Source: Doris montereyensis (Eukaryota; Mollusca; Gastropoda; Nudibranchia; Dorididae). From it: a stretch of 64,000 bases of DNA. The notes beneath the pieces are model-generated. The model saw nothing but the letters and a program-made list of their open reading frames with translations. It was not told the origin of the DNA and made no database searches. The DNA is taken from positions 182,501 through 246,500 of the forward strand of contig JAXRKP010000082.1 in the NCBI GenBank assembly GCA_037039925.1. The letters run 5' to 3'. Both the position numbers and the translations under genes were made by a program. This document shows positions 1 to 64,000 of this stretch, piece by piece; position 1 is the first letter of the stretch, and each line of letters begins with the position of its first letter.

Positions 1-164
1 AAAATAAACATTATTACATGTGTTATCATTACATAAATAGTATAGTTAGGAAAGAAAGAAAGAAAGAAAAGCGGATAAAAACAGTCAAATGCCTTTTGAG
101 GTCACTCCCTTTATTCAACAGCTCCGAGTGTCTCCACTCCAAGTGGCTACTACTGATACAGGGT

Positions 165-350
165 GAAGACAAACAGTGAGGCAAGGAGCTCGTCGAAAGG
201 AAGGAAATGAATTTAACTAACATTAGAGCCCTATAGGAACAAAGATGAGACAAATACAAGGAAAAGACAGGAAAAAAAAATCCTGGCCACCATGGGGATC
301 GAACCCGCGACCTCAAGGCCGGCACCTATCGTCGTAAAGAGCGTAGTTAG
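165..350 (-). mobile_element. tRNA-derived SINE, family C
   Basis: Read on the minus strand this copy has a tRNA-like head (TAGCTTGGTT-like A box near 345; B box GGTTCGATCCC near 295-305), then the shared body that includes the reverse complement of CCTATAGGAACAAAGATGAG. The same body recurs near 375, 17700, 52200 and 55050. It abuts a plus-strand copy at 360-545, forming a head-to-head pair. The family is defined only by comparison within this window. Confidence 0.7.
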
Positions 351-359
351 CTTGGTTAG

Positions 360-545
360 AATAGTAACATGTTTTCTTTTCATGGCGAGGTGATAGGTGC
401 CGACGCAGAGGTCACGGGTTCCATCCCCATGATGGCCAGGATTTTGCCTACTCCTTGTCTTATATGTCTCCTCTTGTTCCTGTGGAGCTTTTTAATATCA
501 TTCAATCAATGTCATTTCCTTCACTACTCATACAGGGTGACTCAT
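360..545 (+). mobile_element. SINE family C, inverted partner copy
   Basis: Plus-strand copy of family C: CATGGCGAGGTGATAGGTGC, then a B-box-like GGTTCCATCCCC, then the shared TCTCCTCTTGTTCCTGTGG body. Together with 165-350 it makes an imperfect palindrome about 380 bp long. The open frame crossing it is not a gene. Confidence 0.65.
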
Positions 546-2710
546 TGGCAGAATAAATTAATACTTTGTTGTGAGTGACATCGTGAGTTAATAAAAAAGC
601 AAATCATGACGACAAATACAAATAAAAACATCCTCAAAGAAATTTTAAAACCTCGATTTAAAAATATGAGATGACAACAAATGGCAAGCCATGACGGACG
701 CTACACGGAAGTTTAAAACAAGACACAAGGGGAGACAATAAAAACAAAAAAACTGATTTTATAGGGAGCAAACAGTTCTTTTCCATTTCAATTATTAAGT
801 CCTTTTATCATGACATTTCCTGTCCAGTTTTGATCTTGTTCCTAATGAAATTCATCTGACAGCGTTTAATTACATCAAAATGCATCTCTCAACAAACATT
901 CTTATAGTGAGACATATTTGACATCGATATTACTAACATCAGACATAACCGTATTGAACATAGACATAATACATCTGACATAGCTGACACATACATATCT
1001 CACACATACATATATATCTATCTATCGGACACTGACATACATACACTCATCTGACTCAGAAATATCTCACATAGAATCATACCCGCCACATATATCATAT
1101 ATATATATATATGACATAGGCATATCTGATACAGATATATCCGCCATCCATTCATTGTCAGAGTCATAAACACATATCTAACATAGACATGTGTTGCTAT
1201 CATTCTCATCATAACGGCCAGCGCTACTTAATTTTTTTAGAGGCAAAAATGTTATTTAAATGGCAAAGCTAAAATATTTATAGTAGGTACACCCTGACAT
1301 TGACATACATAACAATCGTGTACGTGAAGCAACTAATGTAATTATGTCATTGTCAAGTCTGCAAACCTTGCATGGTGTATGTATTGCGTAATGGCATGTG
1401 GTTGGTTTGATGCGACATTAAAAACACTCCCATTGCCACCAGAACGGGCCGCAGATGTCACTCAGTGGGTTTTATGAAAGTCACCATCTGATAAATATCG
1501 GTCAGCAAACTGGCCAAGCGACACAGCTTCATGATGTTGCCTCATTCGGTCTCAGGTCAATGGATTTTGATTTTCATTCAACTTTCCATTTCTAAATGTC
1601 TATAAAATAAACCAAACGTAAAGGTGTGTGTTTGCATGTGTTTGATCTCATTTTCTGCTTTAAGTCATCATAATTTATCGTATACATTAATTTTTCTACA
1701 ACTTTAATTAGCATGATAGGAATAGAACAAGCAGAGATAGAAAGACGGATGGTTGAATTGAAGCAGGGACACAGAGATAAGTCTAGACAGACAGGGGGGG
1801 GGGCAATTATTTTTTGAAAATGTTTTTGCTTGGCCGCTCCGATGGGATTGGTACAAATATATAGCCAAGACATATATGACAAAGACCTAAAACATCTACC
1901 CATAATAGACATATCTGACATTTGCAGTTTGCAGGTAGTCAAAGACAGGACTAAACTGTGCCATTTTGACAGCAGTTCAAGGGTGATAACCTATGTAATG
2001 TAGGCATAGCTAGCTCACTCAAAATTATTTTGTCCATCCGTGCCCACCAGTTGGGAATACTTCTGCCTGATTTTAGCCCTAAAGTGAGAATCAAACATTC
2101 CAGTTATCTTCTTGTACATATATAAAAATTGTGATTAAAACTGCATAGTCAGGTTTGGTCCCTTTTGTCATTTAAAACAATTTTTATTTTTAAGAATTCA
2201 AGAGAGAAAAAAAGGGAGGAAAATTAAAACCTGAAAATCGGTAACATTCACGAATCCCAACTGGCAGAATTCTCTTTTGCCCATTTCAGTTTTCGTTTTC
2301 TCTTCTTGTTTTAGTCATGCCGATCCACATGTCCTTAAGAATTAAGCCACAGCCTTGCTCTCATGGATTGGAAGAGAATTTCAGTCTCAAGCAGGCTGAC
2401 TGACGGATTTTTACATTTAACATGCATCCAAATGACCTGTGCAACAGGACACAGACAAGTTTTTATATAGAAGACTTGATGTAAGATTCAGACTTCCTTT
2501 GAACAACAGAAATTCCAGGAAATTAGCAACACAGGGATTTAAACCCTCTACCTCTGGCTTGTGAGGCATATGGCCGTCACCCCGTACAAACCTCATCATC
2601 CGTGTGTGTGTACCCTGACCCAGACTCTTCATGTGCACGGTGAGGGATACGCCTTCCTTACAAAACACTGACGCATTTACTTCATGTTAGGAAAATACTT
2701 CCAAACACGT
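546..2710. other. Intergenic DNA, no gene seen
   Basis: AT-rich sequence beyond the 3' end of the BRE1 gene. From about 900 to 1200 and again near 1865-1930 there are degenerate copies of a short word like CTGACATA/ACATATCT, an old decayed tandem repeat. A run of G follows near 1794. No coding exon was recognised on either strand. Confidence 0.55.
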
Positions 2711-4113
2711 TTCCTATTAGAATGTAGATATGAGGCCTATTAGAATGTAGATATAAGTCCTATTAGAATGTAGATATAAGTCCTATTAGAATGTAGACAT
2801 GAGTCCTATTAGAATGTAGATATGACTCCTATTAGAATAGATATGAGTCCTATTAGAATGTAGATATGAGTCCTATTAGAATGTAGATATAAGTCCTATT
2901 AGAATGTAGATATAAGTCCTATTAGAATGTAGATATAAGTCCTATTAGAATGTAGATATAAGTCCTATTAGAATGTAGATATAAGTCCTATTAGAATGTA
3001 GATATGACTCCTATTAAAATGTAGATATGAGTCCAATTAGAATGTAGATATAAGTCCTATTAGAATGTAGATATAAGTCCTATTAGAATGTAGATATAAG
3101 TCCTATTACAATGTAGATATGAGTCCTATTACTATTAGATATGTCTTAGAATAGACATAAGTCCTATTAGAATGTAGATATGAGTCCTATTAGAATGTAG
3201 ATATAAGTCCTATTAGAATGTAGATATAAGTCCTATTAGAATGTAGATATAAGTCCTATTAGAATGTAGATATAAGTCCTATTAGAATGTAGATATGAGC
3301 TCTATTAAAATGTAGATAAGAGCCCAATTAAAATGTAGATATAAGTCCTATTAGAATGTAGATATAAGTCCTATTAGAATGTAGATATGAGTCCTATTAG
3401 AATGTAGATATGTGTCTTAGAATGTAGATATGTGTCCTATTAGAATGTAGATATGTGTCCTATTAGAATGTAGATATGTGTCCTATTAGAATGTAGATAT
3501 GTGTCCTATTAGAATGTAGATATGAGTCCTATTAGAATGTAGATATGAGTCCTATTAGAATGTAGATATGTGTCCTATTAGAATGTAGATATGTGTCCTA
3601 TTAGAATGTAGATATGTGTCCTATTAGAATGTAGATATGAGTCCTATTAGAATGTAGATATAAGTCCTATTAGAATGTAGATATGAGTCCTATTAAAATG
3701 TAGATATGTGTCCTATTAGAATGTAGATATGAGTCCTATTAGAATGTAGATATAGATATGAGTCCTATTAGAATGTAGATATAAGTCCTATTAGAATGTA
3801 GATATGAGTCCTATTAGAATGTAGATATGTGTCCTATTAGAATGTATATGTCATATTAGAATGTAGATATAATATGTGTCCTATTAGAATGTAGATATGA
3901 GTCCTATTAGAATGTAGATATGTGTCCTATGTAGATATGAGTCCTCTTAGAATGTAGATATATGTCCTATTAGAATGTAGATATGTGTCCTATGTAGATA
4001 TGAGTCCTATTAGAATGTAGATACGTGTCCTATGTAGATATGAGTCCAATTAGAATGTAGATATGAGTCCTATTAGAATGTAGATATGTGTCCCATTAAA
4101 ATGTAGATATGAG
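2711..4113. repeat. Minisatellite/satellite, period about 23 bp
   Basis: About 60 head-to-tail copies of a unit built on CCTATTAGAATGTAGATAT followed by a variable AAG, GAG or GTG. Most units are 23 bp; a few are shortened (for example near 3137-3155 and 3850-3945). The AAG type dominates the left half and GTG/GAG types the right half, as expected if blocks were amplified at different times. Both strands carry stop codons in each unit, so it is not coding. Confidence 0.95.
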
Positions 4114-4489
4114 AAACTGTTGCATAACATCTTAAAATGTCTGAGCAATACAAATAAACACGATGGTTGGTCGATTTTTTCTCTCAAAACTTCACAGATT
4201 GATTGATGAATCAAAGGCCTTAGACTACTGCGAACTGAAATGGATTCAAGCAAAAAATCGTTGGCTTAAAGCACAAGGAATACGACATGCTTCACATTGA
4301 TTTTGTGCTTGCCATGGCTGCAAAGAATCAGAACAGTACGTAGCGATAACTTTTGATCTCGGGCGATGTTTTACAATTTAATGTTAGGAAATTTGTATAA
4401 TAGAAATCAGTAATAAAAGTCTGAATTTACTATCGTGTTGAGCACAAGAATGGATGTTAAAAAGAATGTTTCATAGTCATGCTTGATGA

Positions 4490-4612
4490 CATTAACCAAA
4501 CTAAATAAAAATAAGATTTGTGGAGTTTGGAGTTCAGGTAAACGCAGGTGCAACTGGCTGCTTGTCACTGGCTATTTTGAACTGCGTTGTTTGTTACGGG
4601 ACAACTTATTGT
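4490..4612 (+). repeat. Dispersed repeat also present at 16632
   Basis: The stretch with AGGTGCAACTGGCT and GTTACGGGACAACTT is found again as a diverged reverse complement at about 16632-16760. It is a repeat family of unknown type, possibly part of the retroelement remnant that follows it. Confidence 0.5.
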
Positions 4613-4639
4613 GCTGTGCTGTTATGTCAACTGTGTCTG

Positions 4640-4778
4640 CAAACAAGAAAGCTAAGACCAAATGAGGACAAAAGACCCCTAATAAAACCTAAAATAATTC
4701 ACAAAACCAGTGAGCAGTCATTTGAATTCTCGGCTCCCAACTTCTGGAACTGGTTTCATTGCCGCCACTCGATGTAAA
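4640..4778 (+). pseudogene. Non-LTR retrotransposon RT C-terminal tail remnant
   Basis: A short plus-strand frame ends with a pattern of SFEFSAPNFWNWFH followed soon by a stop. This resembles the conserved tail of CR1/L2-type reverse transcriptases (SF-x-AP-x-LWN-x-LP). Only about 45 residues remain and no upstream RT domain is present. The family assignment is an inference from this one motif. Confidence 0.4.
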
Positions 4779-4783
4779 GGGCA

Positions 4784-4785
4784 GT

Positions 4786-4828
<43 letters not shown>
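4784..4828. repeat. (TAAG)n microsatellite
   Basis: About eleven uninterrupted copies of the tetranucleotide directly after the stop codon of the RT-tail remnant. A short repeat at this place is typical of the 3' end of a non-LTR insertion. Confidence 0.9.
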
Positions 4829-5747
4829 TGTTTTATCATACTACGTATCATAATTATGTTGTTTTACTGCACTTAGATAGAGCCTGTTTTCTACAGGACA
4901 CAGCGTTATATAAGTGCCCTATTTATTATTCTTTACGTCTGAAGGCGCAACCCAAAAAGAAATTTTGTACGTCCCCCCGGGCAGTCACAGGCGGGTGGGT
5001 TAAGACGGTAAAACGAAGAAACTGACAAACTTTTCTAGCTGATGTATACTGTGAGTCTGTGTGGCGAAGGATGACGGTGGTTGCACACAAGAGAGATACG
5101 AGGGCGTTGTCTTTTTCACCACAGGTGTTCTCAACAACTACATCAGTTACATTAATTTCTAATGTTTGAGGACTCGGAGCAACACTTTACAGCACGTGTG
5201 ATAAAAGACAATGACTGACTTGACGTTAACTGATGTCAACTGTTTCAAAATCTTCTTCTCTTTTTGTTGCTCCAGGCTTTCAGCACTACTTTCAGACATT
5301 TTGCGTTTCATTCCTTTTTTAGATGCAGTATATTTCACAGGATTCCTGGTCCCATCTTTGTAAAGATCCCAGAAGTCTCCGTCCATACTACAACGTGTAA
5401 GTAAGCCTGTTGTGTGTGTTTGTTTATGCGTACGTGTGTGGGTGTGTGTATATGAAAGATATGCCGTGATCCCAATCTTAGATGAGATGGAAACTGGTAC
5501 GTAGCATTGCACTCACTGTAATCTCAACTAAAGCCAGCCAGCCTGCCTTGAGACAAATGTAGGTTTTTCCTTTCGTCAACGAATCGTGGCGCATGCCCTG
5601 GTCAAGTTCGATTTCATCACACAATCACTTGAGATTCTACTGTATATAAAAAAACTGCTGTACCGTACACTTCTGGCGTGACTTCCACTTCAGGAAAAGG
5701 ATTTTTAACAAATAAACATCGATAGTAACGTCCCTTTTTCGCGGGCA
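4829..5747. other. Region downstream of BRE1 stop; probable 3' UTR and flank
   Basis: The BRE1 stop codon is at 5748-5750 on the minus strand, so the 3' UTR should extend leftward into this stretch. A plus-strand TTTATT (AATAAA on the minus strand) occurs at about 4921-4926 and could be a polyadenylation signal. No conserved coding sequence was recognised. Confidence 0.35.
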
Positions 5748-26149
<20,402 letters not shown>

Positions 26150-28690
26150 CTGTAAAAGAAAACGAAAAATGGCAAACAAATCTCTTAGTGTTCTCTCTCT
26201 TTACAAATGAGTTTCCTCCTGTCTTCACACTTGTATTTTACATGAACTCTTTTATAATCAATAATTTACAGATTCTTTTATGACAGACTGGATTTGATAT
26301 CAATCAGTTACAGCTCTGTAACGAGAAAGGTCATTCAATACTGAGTGTCTCTTTGTTAAGTTCTCTTACTTTCTTATATGTATGTGTGTAATTATTTTAT
26401 AAAATCAATATGTACTTTGCTTGTTTCATTGGAATTTACCCAATCCACCATAAACGGTGATCTCAGGGGTAAATTAGAGCAAACGGTAAGATGAAAGATA
26501 AATGAAAGGAAGGAAGTATAAATCATCAGCCCCTACCAACCGTCCCCTCAAAATACAAAAATACAAGTGTTAATTTCTAGTGAAAAAAGACAAGAAAAGC
26601 CTCATTTACAGGAGGACACGATTACGCATGGTTACATTTCAATTGTTTTATGCCATGCAACAAATCGATTCCAGATATATGACTTTTAGAAGAAATCATT
26701 GTGTGCTTCAGTCAGGGGCATAAGTAACTTCTACAAAAGGACTAGCACAAACTTGTCTTTAAGAATTGCTTCGCAGAATACGGGACGGGATGGGAGCGGT
26801 GGCGTTCATTTGAACTAATGGGCATCTGGTTTGAGTTTCCTTAAGTTCTCGTTGAAATTGAGTAATATTGTATTGTTATGCCAAGGAGACTGGGCGTGGA
26901 GACGTAAAGTCACTATCATTGTAATGGATCAACATCTTGTTTATTTATAGAAAAATAAAACCAAAGCCTATTGATTGCCGGACTTCTTTACATGTGAAAG
27001 AATAAGCGGGTTTTACCATTCTGCTAGCTGAACGGTCTAAATCTAACTTATAATTTTCATGATGTCCGAAATAGCCATTTTCAATAGAGTAGAGAGATGG
27101 CCGAGAAGCACAGGAGAAGAGTAATCCAAAAACAAAATTGCAAAGCCAACCAGACAATTTAAAAACAAAAATTTCATGATTTCCCAATTGTTACACCCCA
27201 TGAATCACTTCTCCGCTATTCCCGTCATCAGATCTCAGATCGAAAAACTATCTTTTGTCCATAGAGGAGGTATTCAAACTTCATTTAGAGTTACCTATGA
27301 TTTTTAATTGCTTTCGCAGAATATATGGTGGTAGGGATGGGATGTTCTTCTTATTTTTAACTGTTTTTTTCAGCTCTTAATGTGTGTTCATTTGTAGACA
27401 TCAGTTGTTATTGTTTGCCTCACGGATCACTGTAGATAACAGATTTAATAATTCTCTTCCACATGGAATTAAAGAAAACAGAATTATCTTGTCTTACTTT
27501 AAAAGAGGGAAATGTGGCCTATTGATTCGGACGTTCACACCCAAAAATATTCCAAAACACACAAATTGAAAGCAAATTTCACAATATTATGGAAGAATCT
27601 AATGGACCAAATGTTAAGAAGATTCATCAATTAGATCAAGAAACATTAATTGAAGAGTTCAAGTTATTGGGTCCCAATGATATAAAGAAATCATTAGATA
27701 ATCCAAAAAGAAAATATTGCTAATCATGATAATTAAAATGGTAAAAATTTCAACATGTGCTTAAGGATTACCAAAGAATAAGTTTTCCCTAGCTGTAGAT
27801 GTCAGAGAAATAGCCATTTTTTGTCCGACCATGAGGTCTGACGATTCCTCAGATGTTCTCTTGGACATTTTCCTCTGTCTTTAGAGTATAACAGATTATA
27901 TTGACTGTCTTATTTTCAGAATATATGGTGGTAGGAAGATCAAAAAAATATCAATATATTTTAATAACAATATTTTTGATAATGGCATTATGTGTGTTCA
28001 GAGAGAGAGAAAGAAAGAGAGAGAGAGAGAGAACAAAAAAATTCTCAAACACACAAAGAATTAATGTTTTAGAGAGAGAGAGAGAGAGAAGAGAGAACAA
28101 GAGAGTTCACACCCAAAAAATAACAAACACACACTTACATAGCCTTTGCAATCAATACCAATAAGTGTGACTACAATGAAAAGGGTTTCTTTGCAAAGTA
28201 TAAAGTCATGAAAAGAAAAAAGTTGAAATTTTAAATGAGTTTGTTTGTGAAGGGTTATGCAGTGTGTTACTAGTGTAAGAATACAGGATTGCAAAGGAAA
28301 AGGTGGTATCAAGAACACATAACTGTGCAGTATTCGATCCTTATGGTGACCAGGTTTTTTTCAGTCTATTCCTCTTGTATTTGTCTCATCTTTGTTCCTC
28401 TCTGTAGGTAGTACAAACCAAAATCTAAAGTGTAAGCAATAGAAAAGCAATTGCTACCAATGGAATAACATCGTTGTAAATTATATGCATCTAACGACGC
28501 CATAAAACTGCTGTCATACATAAGACTCGCAGAAAACCGAAAGACTGAAGCAGCGGGAGGGATTATGTCGCAGTAATATAGGTCAGAAATTTACGGCCAA
28601 GGCAAGAGAGTTATTGATAAAACTTTCAGGAAAGAAATTATTATAATTATAAGCTGTAAATTATACTAAGTTAAACACCATGTCCTTTCT
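26150..28690. other. Region 5' of the visible BRE1 exons
   Basis: Expected to be BRE1 intron 1 and possibly its first exon. Seen here: a minus-strand family D SINE at about 26420-26530 and GA-rich tracts at 28000-28035 and 28070-28100. A short plus-strand family C fragment lies at 28345-28405. No confident coding exon was found on either strand. Confidence 0.4.
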
Positions 28691-28696
28691 TTGTAA

Positions 28697-29020
28697 AATA
28701 ATTTAGGTTTGATTTGATTTACCCACGTCCACACCTGAGGTGATCTCAGGGTCTTTGGTACTTGTAGCATTTTTTAATTTTGCCCGTACTGCTCTGTAAA
28801 CAGCAAAGGGACCTTTAACGTGCACAGAGTGCTGTGATCTGCATACTACACGGGATCTTCTTTTAATAATTTTATCCGTCTCCGATGACATTAGGACTAG
28901 ATCTAGACCTTGCTCAAAAGAAAAAGAAAAAATGTTTCCACTGCTGGCAGAGCTCAAACCCACTAACTTTTGGTTGAGGCCAACCACCTTCTTGCCTCTG
29001 GATTACCGAGTCCCTCCTTC
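28697..29020 (-). mobile_element. SINE family B
   Basis: Minus-strand copy: GGGACTCGGTAATCCAGAGG, CTCAACCAAAAGTTAGTGGG, B-box-like GTTTGAGCTC, then GTGCACGTTAAAGGTCCC and CCCTGAGATCACCTCAGGTG with a GGGTAAATCAAATC tail. It is nearly complete. Confidence 0.8.
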
Positions 29021-29940
29021 CCTCTTTATTTAGCCATTTTAATTTTAGGTGTAATGAAAATAAATAATACCAAGGCCAAGGCAAGGGACCTGACATGATG
29101 CTCCACTTTACAGGATGCACGTTTTTTCACTTGTAACATAGCGTCAGAGTTGCATAGGCCTAGACTTTAAATTTTAACCGTTGTAAACAATGAACTGGTC
29201 ATGAAATGTGATGTAGACATTGTAGAGCTATCCGAATTTGGAGTATTATTACTATTATTATTCTATTGACGATTTGGGCGAGAAAATGGTGAGTGTATTA
29301 AGTACAGGTAAACCGACACCTGTCGTGCAAAATTAGAACACAAATTCAAACTTCCATGTACCGCAATGAATGGCATGAAAGAGACAGAAGGATCAGAAAT
29401 ATAAAACATGTCCATATAACAACCTGAAGTGGGAAAATCAAAGCTTTCGAAATGCCATTTTCTTCATTTCATGCTCTGTGCTCCCGACCAGTTCCAAAGC
29501 CAAGCGGAAACAACTGCGGCGGTGGTCTGCAAGTGATTCCATTCTTTGTGATCTTACTCGGTGCAAAAAAAAATTGCATATCCCGTTCAATTTCGAGAAT
29601 GGATTTCACAAAGGCCATGGTGCCGCCTTTCCCCCGTATTGAAAGCTATGAATGATAGTATATGGACGACATGGTGGCTTGCATGAATAAATTATAGAAC
29701 AGAATTACCCTTGCAAATCTTCCCTTTCAATACACGAGCACTTTCCTTCAAAGACAGTACTCACTGCTTTAAAAGAAAAGAAGGGATAGGACAGAGGAGA
29801 GGTGAATGCAGAGAAGTGAGATAGAGAGGAGAAATAAAATAATACGATATTGTGATTTATGTGTGTTTGTGTGTGCACGCTTCTGTGTGTGAGAGAGAGA
29901 GACAGACAGACAGACAAACAGGCAGACACATAGAGATGGA
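29021..29940. other. Between-gene DNA, no gene recognised
   Basis: A minus-strand frame near 29500-29620 opens with an ATG (MAFVKSILEIERDM) in relatively GC-rich sequence, but it matches nothing I know and stops after about 50 codons. It could be upstream exon sequence; support is too thin to call. Confidence 0.3.
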
Positions 29941-29946
29941 CTGAGA

Positions 29947-29947
<1 letters not shown>

Positions 29948-30018
<71 letters not shown>

Positions 30019-30135
30019 TTAAGAGACAGAGATACAGAGAGAGTGAGACACAGAGAGACAGAGAGAAAGAGAGAGAAAGAGTACGTATGTGTATGTGTGT
30101 GTGAGAGATAGATGATAGATAGATAGATAGATAGG

Positions 30136-30171
<36 letters not shown>

Positions 30172-30180
30172 GAAAGAGAG
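29948..30180. repeat. (GA)n and (GATA)n microsatellites
   Basis: A pure GA run at about 29950-30015, mixed GACA/GA to 30100, then TAGA/GATA repeats at about 30112-30170. Long Leu-Ser reading frames on the minus strand are repeat artefacts. Confidence 0.95.
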
Positions 30181-30299
30181 AGAGGAGAGAGGGGGAGCAT
30201 TTCTTTTGGATCTGTCTTTATTAATGGTTCTTAACCATAATCGTCATCATCATTATTGCTGCCTTCGTCATCATCATTGTCATCATCAGTACATTTTTA

Positions 30300-30376
30300 T
30301 TCTGTTTCTGTGTCTGTGTCTGTCTGTCTGTCTGTCTCTGTCTGTCTATGTATGACACACACACACACACACACAT
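30300..30376. repeat. (TCTG)n followed by (CA)n
   Basis: TCTG/TGTC repeats from about 30300 to 30348, then ACACACAC to 30376. Short microsatellites upstream of the SMPD4 start. Confidence 0.9.
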
Positions 30377-30479
30377 GCATACATACATCTGTCAATGGTT
30401 TTTAGTTATTTCCTTCTTTTGCTTCAATGTTTGATTAGTTGGCCTATGTGTGTTGTGTAAATCGTTGAAAGGATAGAGA

Positions 30480-30707
30480 AATCGAAAAACAAGAAAATGA
30501 AATCACTCCGTATCTCAACACGGTAAAGACATTGCGAAATGCGCACGGCTATTTGATTTTATCCGACGTCGTGACAAGGGAGCGAAATCTAAACAAAGTG
30601 CGGTGAAAATTTTCGTCTAGATTCTAAATCCAGATGTGTTTTCATACTTTGTCATGCGTTTTAAAGAATTAAACTGAACATAAGATTTACTGGACATTGG
30701 AGACAAA
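30480..30707 (+). promoter_or_regulatory. Probable SMPD4 5' flank and 5' UTR
   Basis: The stretch before the SMPD4 ATG is locally richer in CG dinucleotides (for example CCGACGTCGTGAC at about 30563-30575) than its AT-rich surroundings. It should contain the 5' UTR. No TATA box or defined start site can be claimed. BRE1 is transcribed the other way from somewhere in the 4.5 kb to the left. Confidence 0.35.
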
Positions 30708-62888
<32,181 letters not shown>

Positions 62889-63096
62889 GTCAGTGTGGGT
62901 TTTTTAAAAATTTACTGAGTCTGTTTACATGTCGTGTTTAATTTTAACTTCCGGTTTTCGGGTCAAAGTTTATCATCAGATGCCTAAAAATTATCTATGT
63001 AGAATCAATTGTCATTCTTTGAATCAGTAAAATAGATGGAGAGTTTGAGGGCTTCTTTGTTCTAGGTAGCATGTACCTTTAGGAGCGTAGCTTTCC

Positions 63097-63150
63097 TGAG
63101 AGAGAGAGAGAGAGAGAGCCCCCCCCCCCCCCCCCCCCCCCCGCCCCCCA
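63097..63150. repeat. (GA)n followed by a poly-C tract
   Basis: GA repeats at 63099-63117, then about 24 consecutive C and a few more after one G. Such a run is prone to sequencing and polymerase slippage. Confidence 0.93.
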
Positions 63151-64000
63151 CCTGAAATAAATTCTTTCCTGCATCGTGTAAATAGATGTAGATCTAAAAT
63201 ATATCTAAAATTCTAGAGGCAGATATAGAATCTAGGTCTAAAATTGAGATGTACACTTGTAGATCTGACAAAACCAGATCTAAATCTAGATATAGATCTG
63301 TCTATCTCTGTATAGCTCTAGAATTTTAGATAAATTTTAAATCTAGATCTATTTAAACTAATAAAAAGATATCGAGATGCAGGTCTCTAATCTATACTCA
63401 AGATGTAATATCCATTTCTCTGATGACTGTTAAGCCAAGGAAGCTGACCTTAAAAGTTCAAGAGAAAAAAGTATGCTATGCAATATACCTCTCTAGTCTC
63501 ACACAGGTCTAAAAATATTATATCCAGTTTCTCCAAGAGAATCGAACTACTCCTATTAGATTTATTTACTGTTTCTGAACATCTTTTGTATTATTGCCTG
63601 CCACCTGTTTATGTTGTGTTTGTTTTGTTTGCATTGTTCAATTTTTGTCAATTTGCGACACAATTTATATGGGTGGGGGGGGGGGTGATATGCAAAACTC
63701 ACAATAGTATGTTCCATTTTTGTAGTCTTCCTTTTGATATTTTGAGTTTTTTTTTAGTGTTTACAATCTCAGACTTTGTTCTGAAACTGACTATATCCTA
63801 TTATAATTGCTCCAAACATCAAATTAATCGGGCTTTATTTAGAAAATATAGATTTTCTCAATCTGTCTTTTTTGGATATTGCGGTTTCTGCATCTCACCC
63901 CCTCATATGTTTGTCATGTTTTTGTTTTAAATCATGTTTGTCAATTATTGATCGGGCTTTCACTTTCACTAGAATGGGCTGGTAGGTCCTTCTTTCCTTT
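63151..64000. other. SMPD4 intron 15, to the window edge
   Basis: AT-rich with many TCTAGAT words between 63180 and 63370. The last 40 bases (GGGCTGGTAGGTCCTTCTTT) are the start of another family D SINE on the plus strand. No exon was seen. Confidence 0.5.

Noticed and set aside
2711..4113. CRISPR-like array
   Set aside because: Units are directly adjacent with no unique spacers, and the sequence is from an animal nuclear genome.
29500..29640. Possible BRE1 first exon on the minus strand (MAFVKSILEIERDM)
   Set aside because: No similarity to the RNF20 N-terminus, no fitting donor in phase 0, and a stop after about 50 codons.

Overview
The window is intron-rich animal nuclear DNA carrying two divergently arranged genes. 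The minus-strand gene (5748-26149) is the BRE1/RNF20-RNF40 histone H2B ubiquitin ligase. All of it is visible except the first coding exon: 18 exons, from the conserved N-terminal coiled coil to the C-terminal C3HC4 RING and the stop codon. The plus-strand gene (30708-62888, running off the right edge) is SMPD4, the membrane-associated neutral sphingomyelinase 3. Fifteen exons are visible, from the initiator ATG to a point about three quarters through the protein. Exons were found by reading both strands for residues matching the human proteins as I remember them, then checking GT/AG sites and codon phase. No database search was run. The organism is most likely a mollusc, perhaps a gastropod; this rests on general genome texture (many tRNA-derived SINEs, microsatellites and minisatellites) and is a weak inference.

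Layout. 1-5747: intergenic DNA downstream of BRE1, with a head-to-head SINE pair, a 1.4 kb satellite of about 23 bp period, a reverse-transcriptase tail remnant and a TAAG repeat. 5748-26149: BRE1, its introns holding several SINE families, an 844 bp hAT-like element, a 29 bp perfect inverted repeat and local tandem arrays. 26150-30707: the region between the two genes, with SINE copies and GA/GATA repeats; the BRE1 first exon and promoter should lie here. 30708-64000: SMPD4. Its first intron contains an intact-ended, internally deleted Merlin-like transposon next to a 1.9 kb hAT-like element. Its 11 kb seventh intron contains a 3 kb minisatellite, a 1 kb CT-rich tract and a 240 bp TTC repeat. 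Later introns hold two truncated LINE copies, one with an inverted 5' segment, and several short-period arrays.

The two proteins have no known direct partnership: BRE1 acts on chromatin, SMPD4 on ER and nuclear-envelope membrane lipid. The head-to-head layout only suggests shared regulatory space. Three BRE1 exons need a one- or two-base correction to keep the conserved frame, and three more splice junctions do not agree in phase. One SMPD4 junction also disagrees. Uncorrected long-read assembly indels explain this best, but a decayed gene copy cannot be excluded from sequence alone. I saw no convincing new enzymatic or defence system; the noteworthy material is in the mobile elements and repeats.
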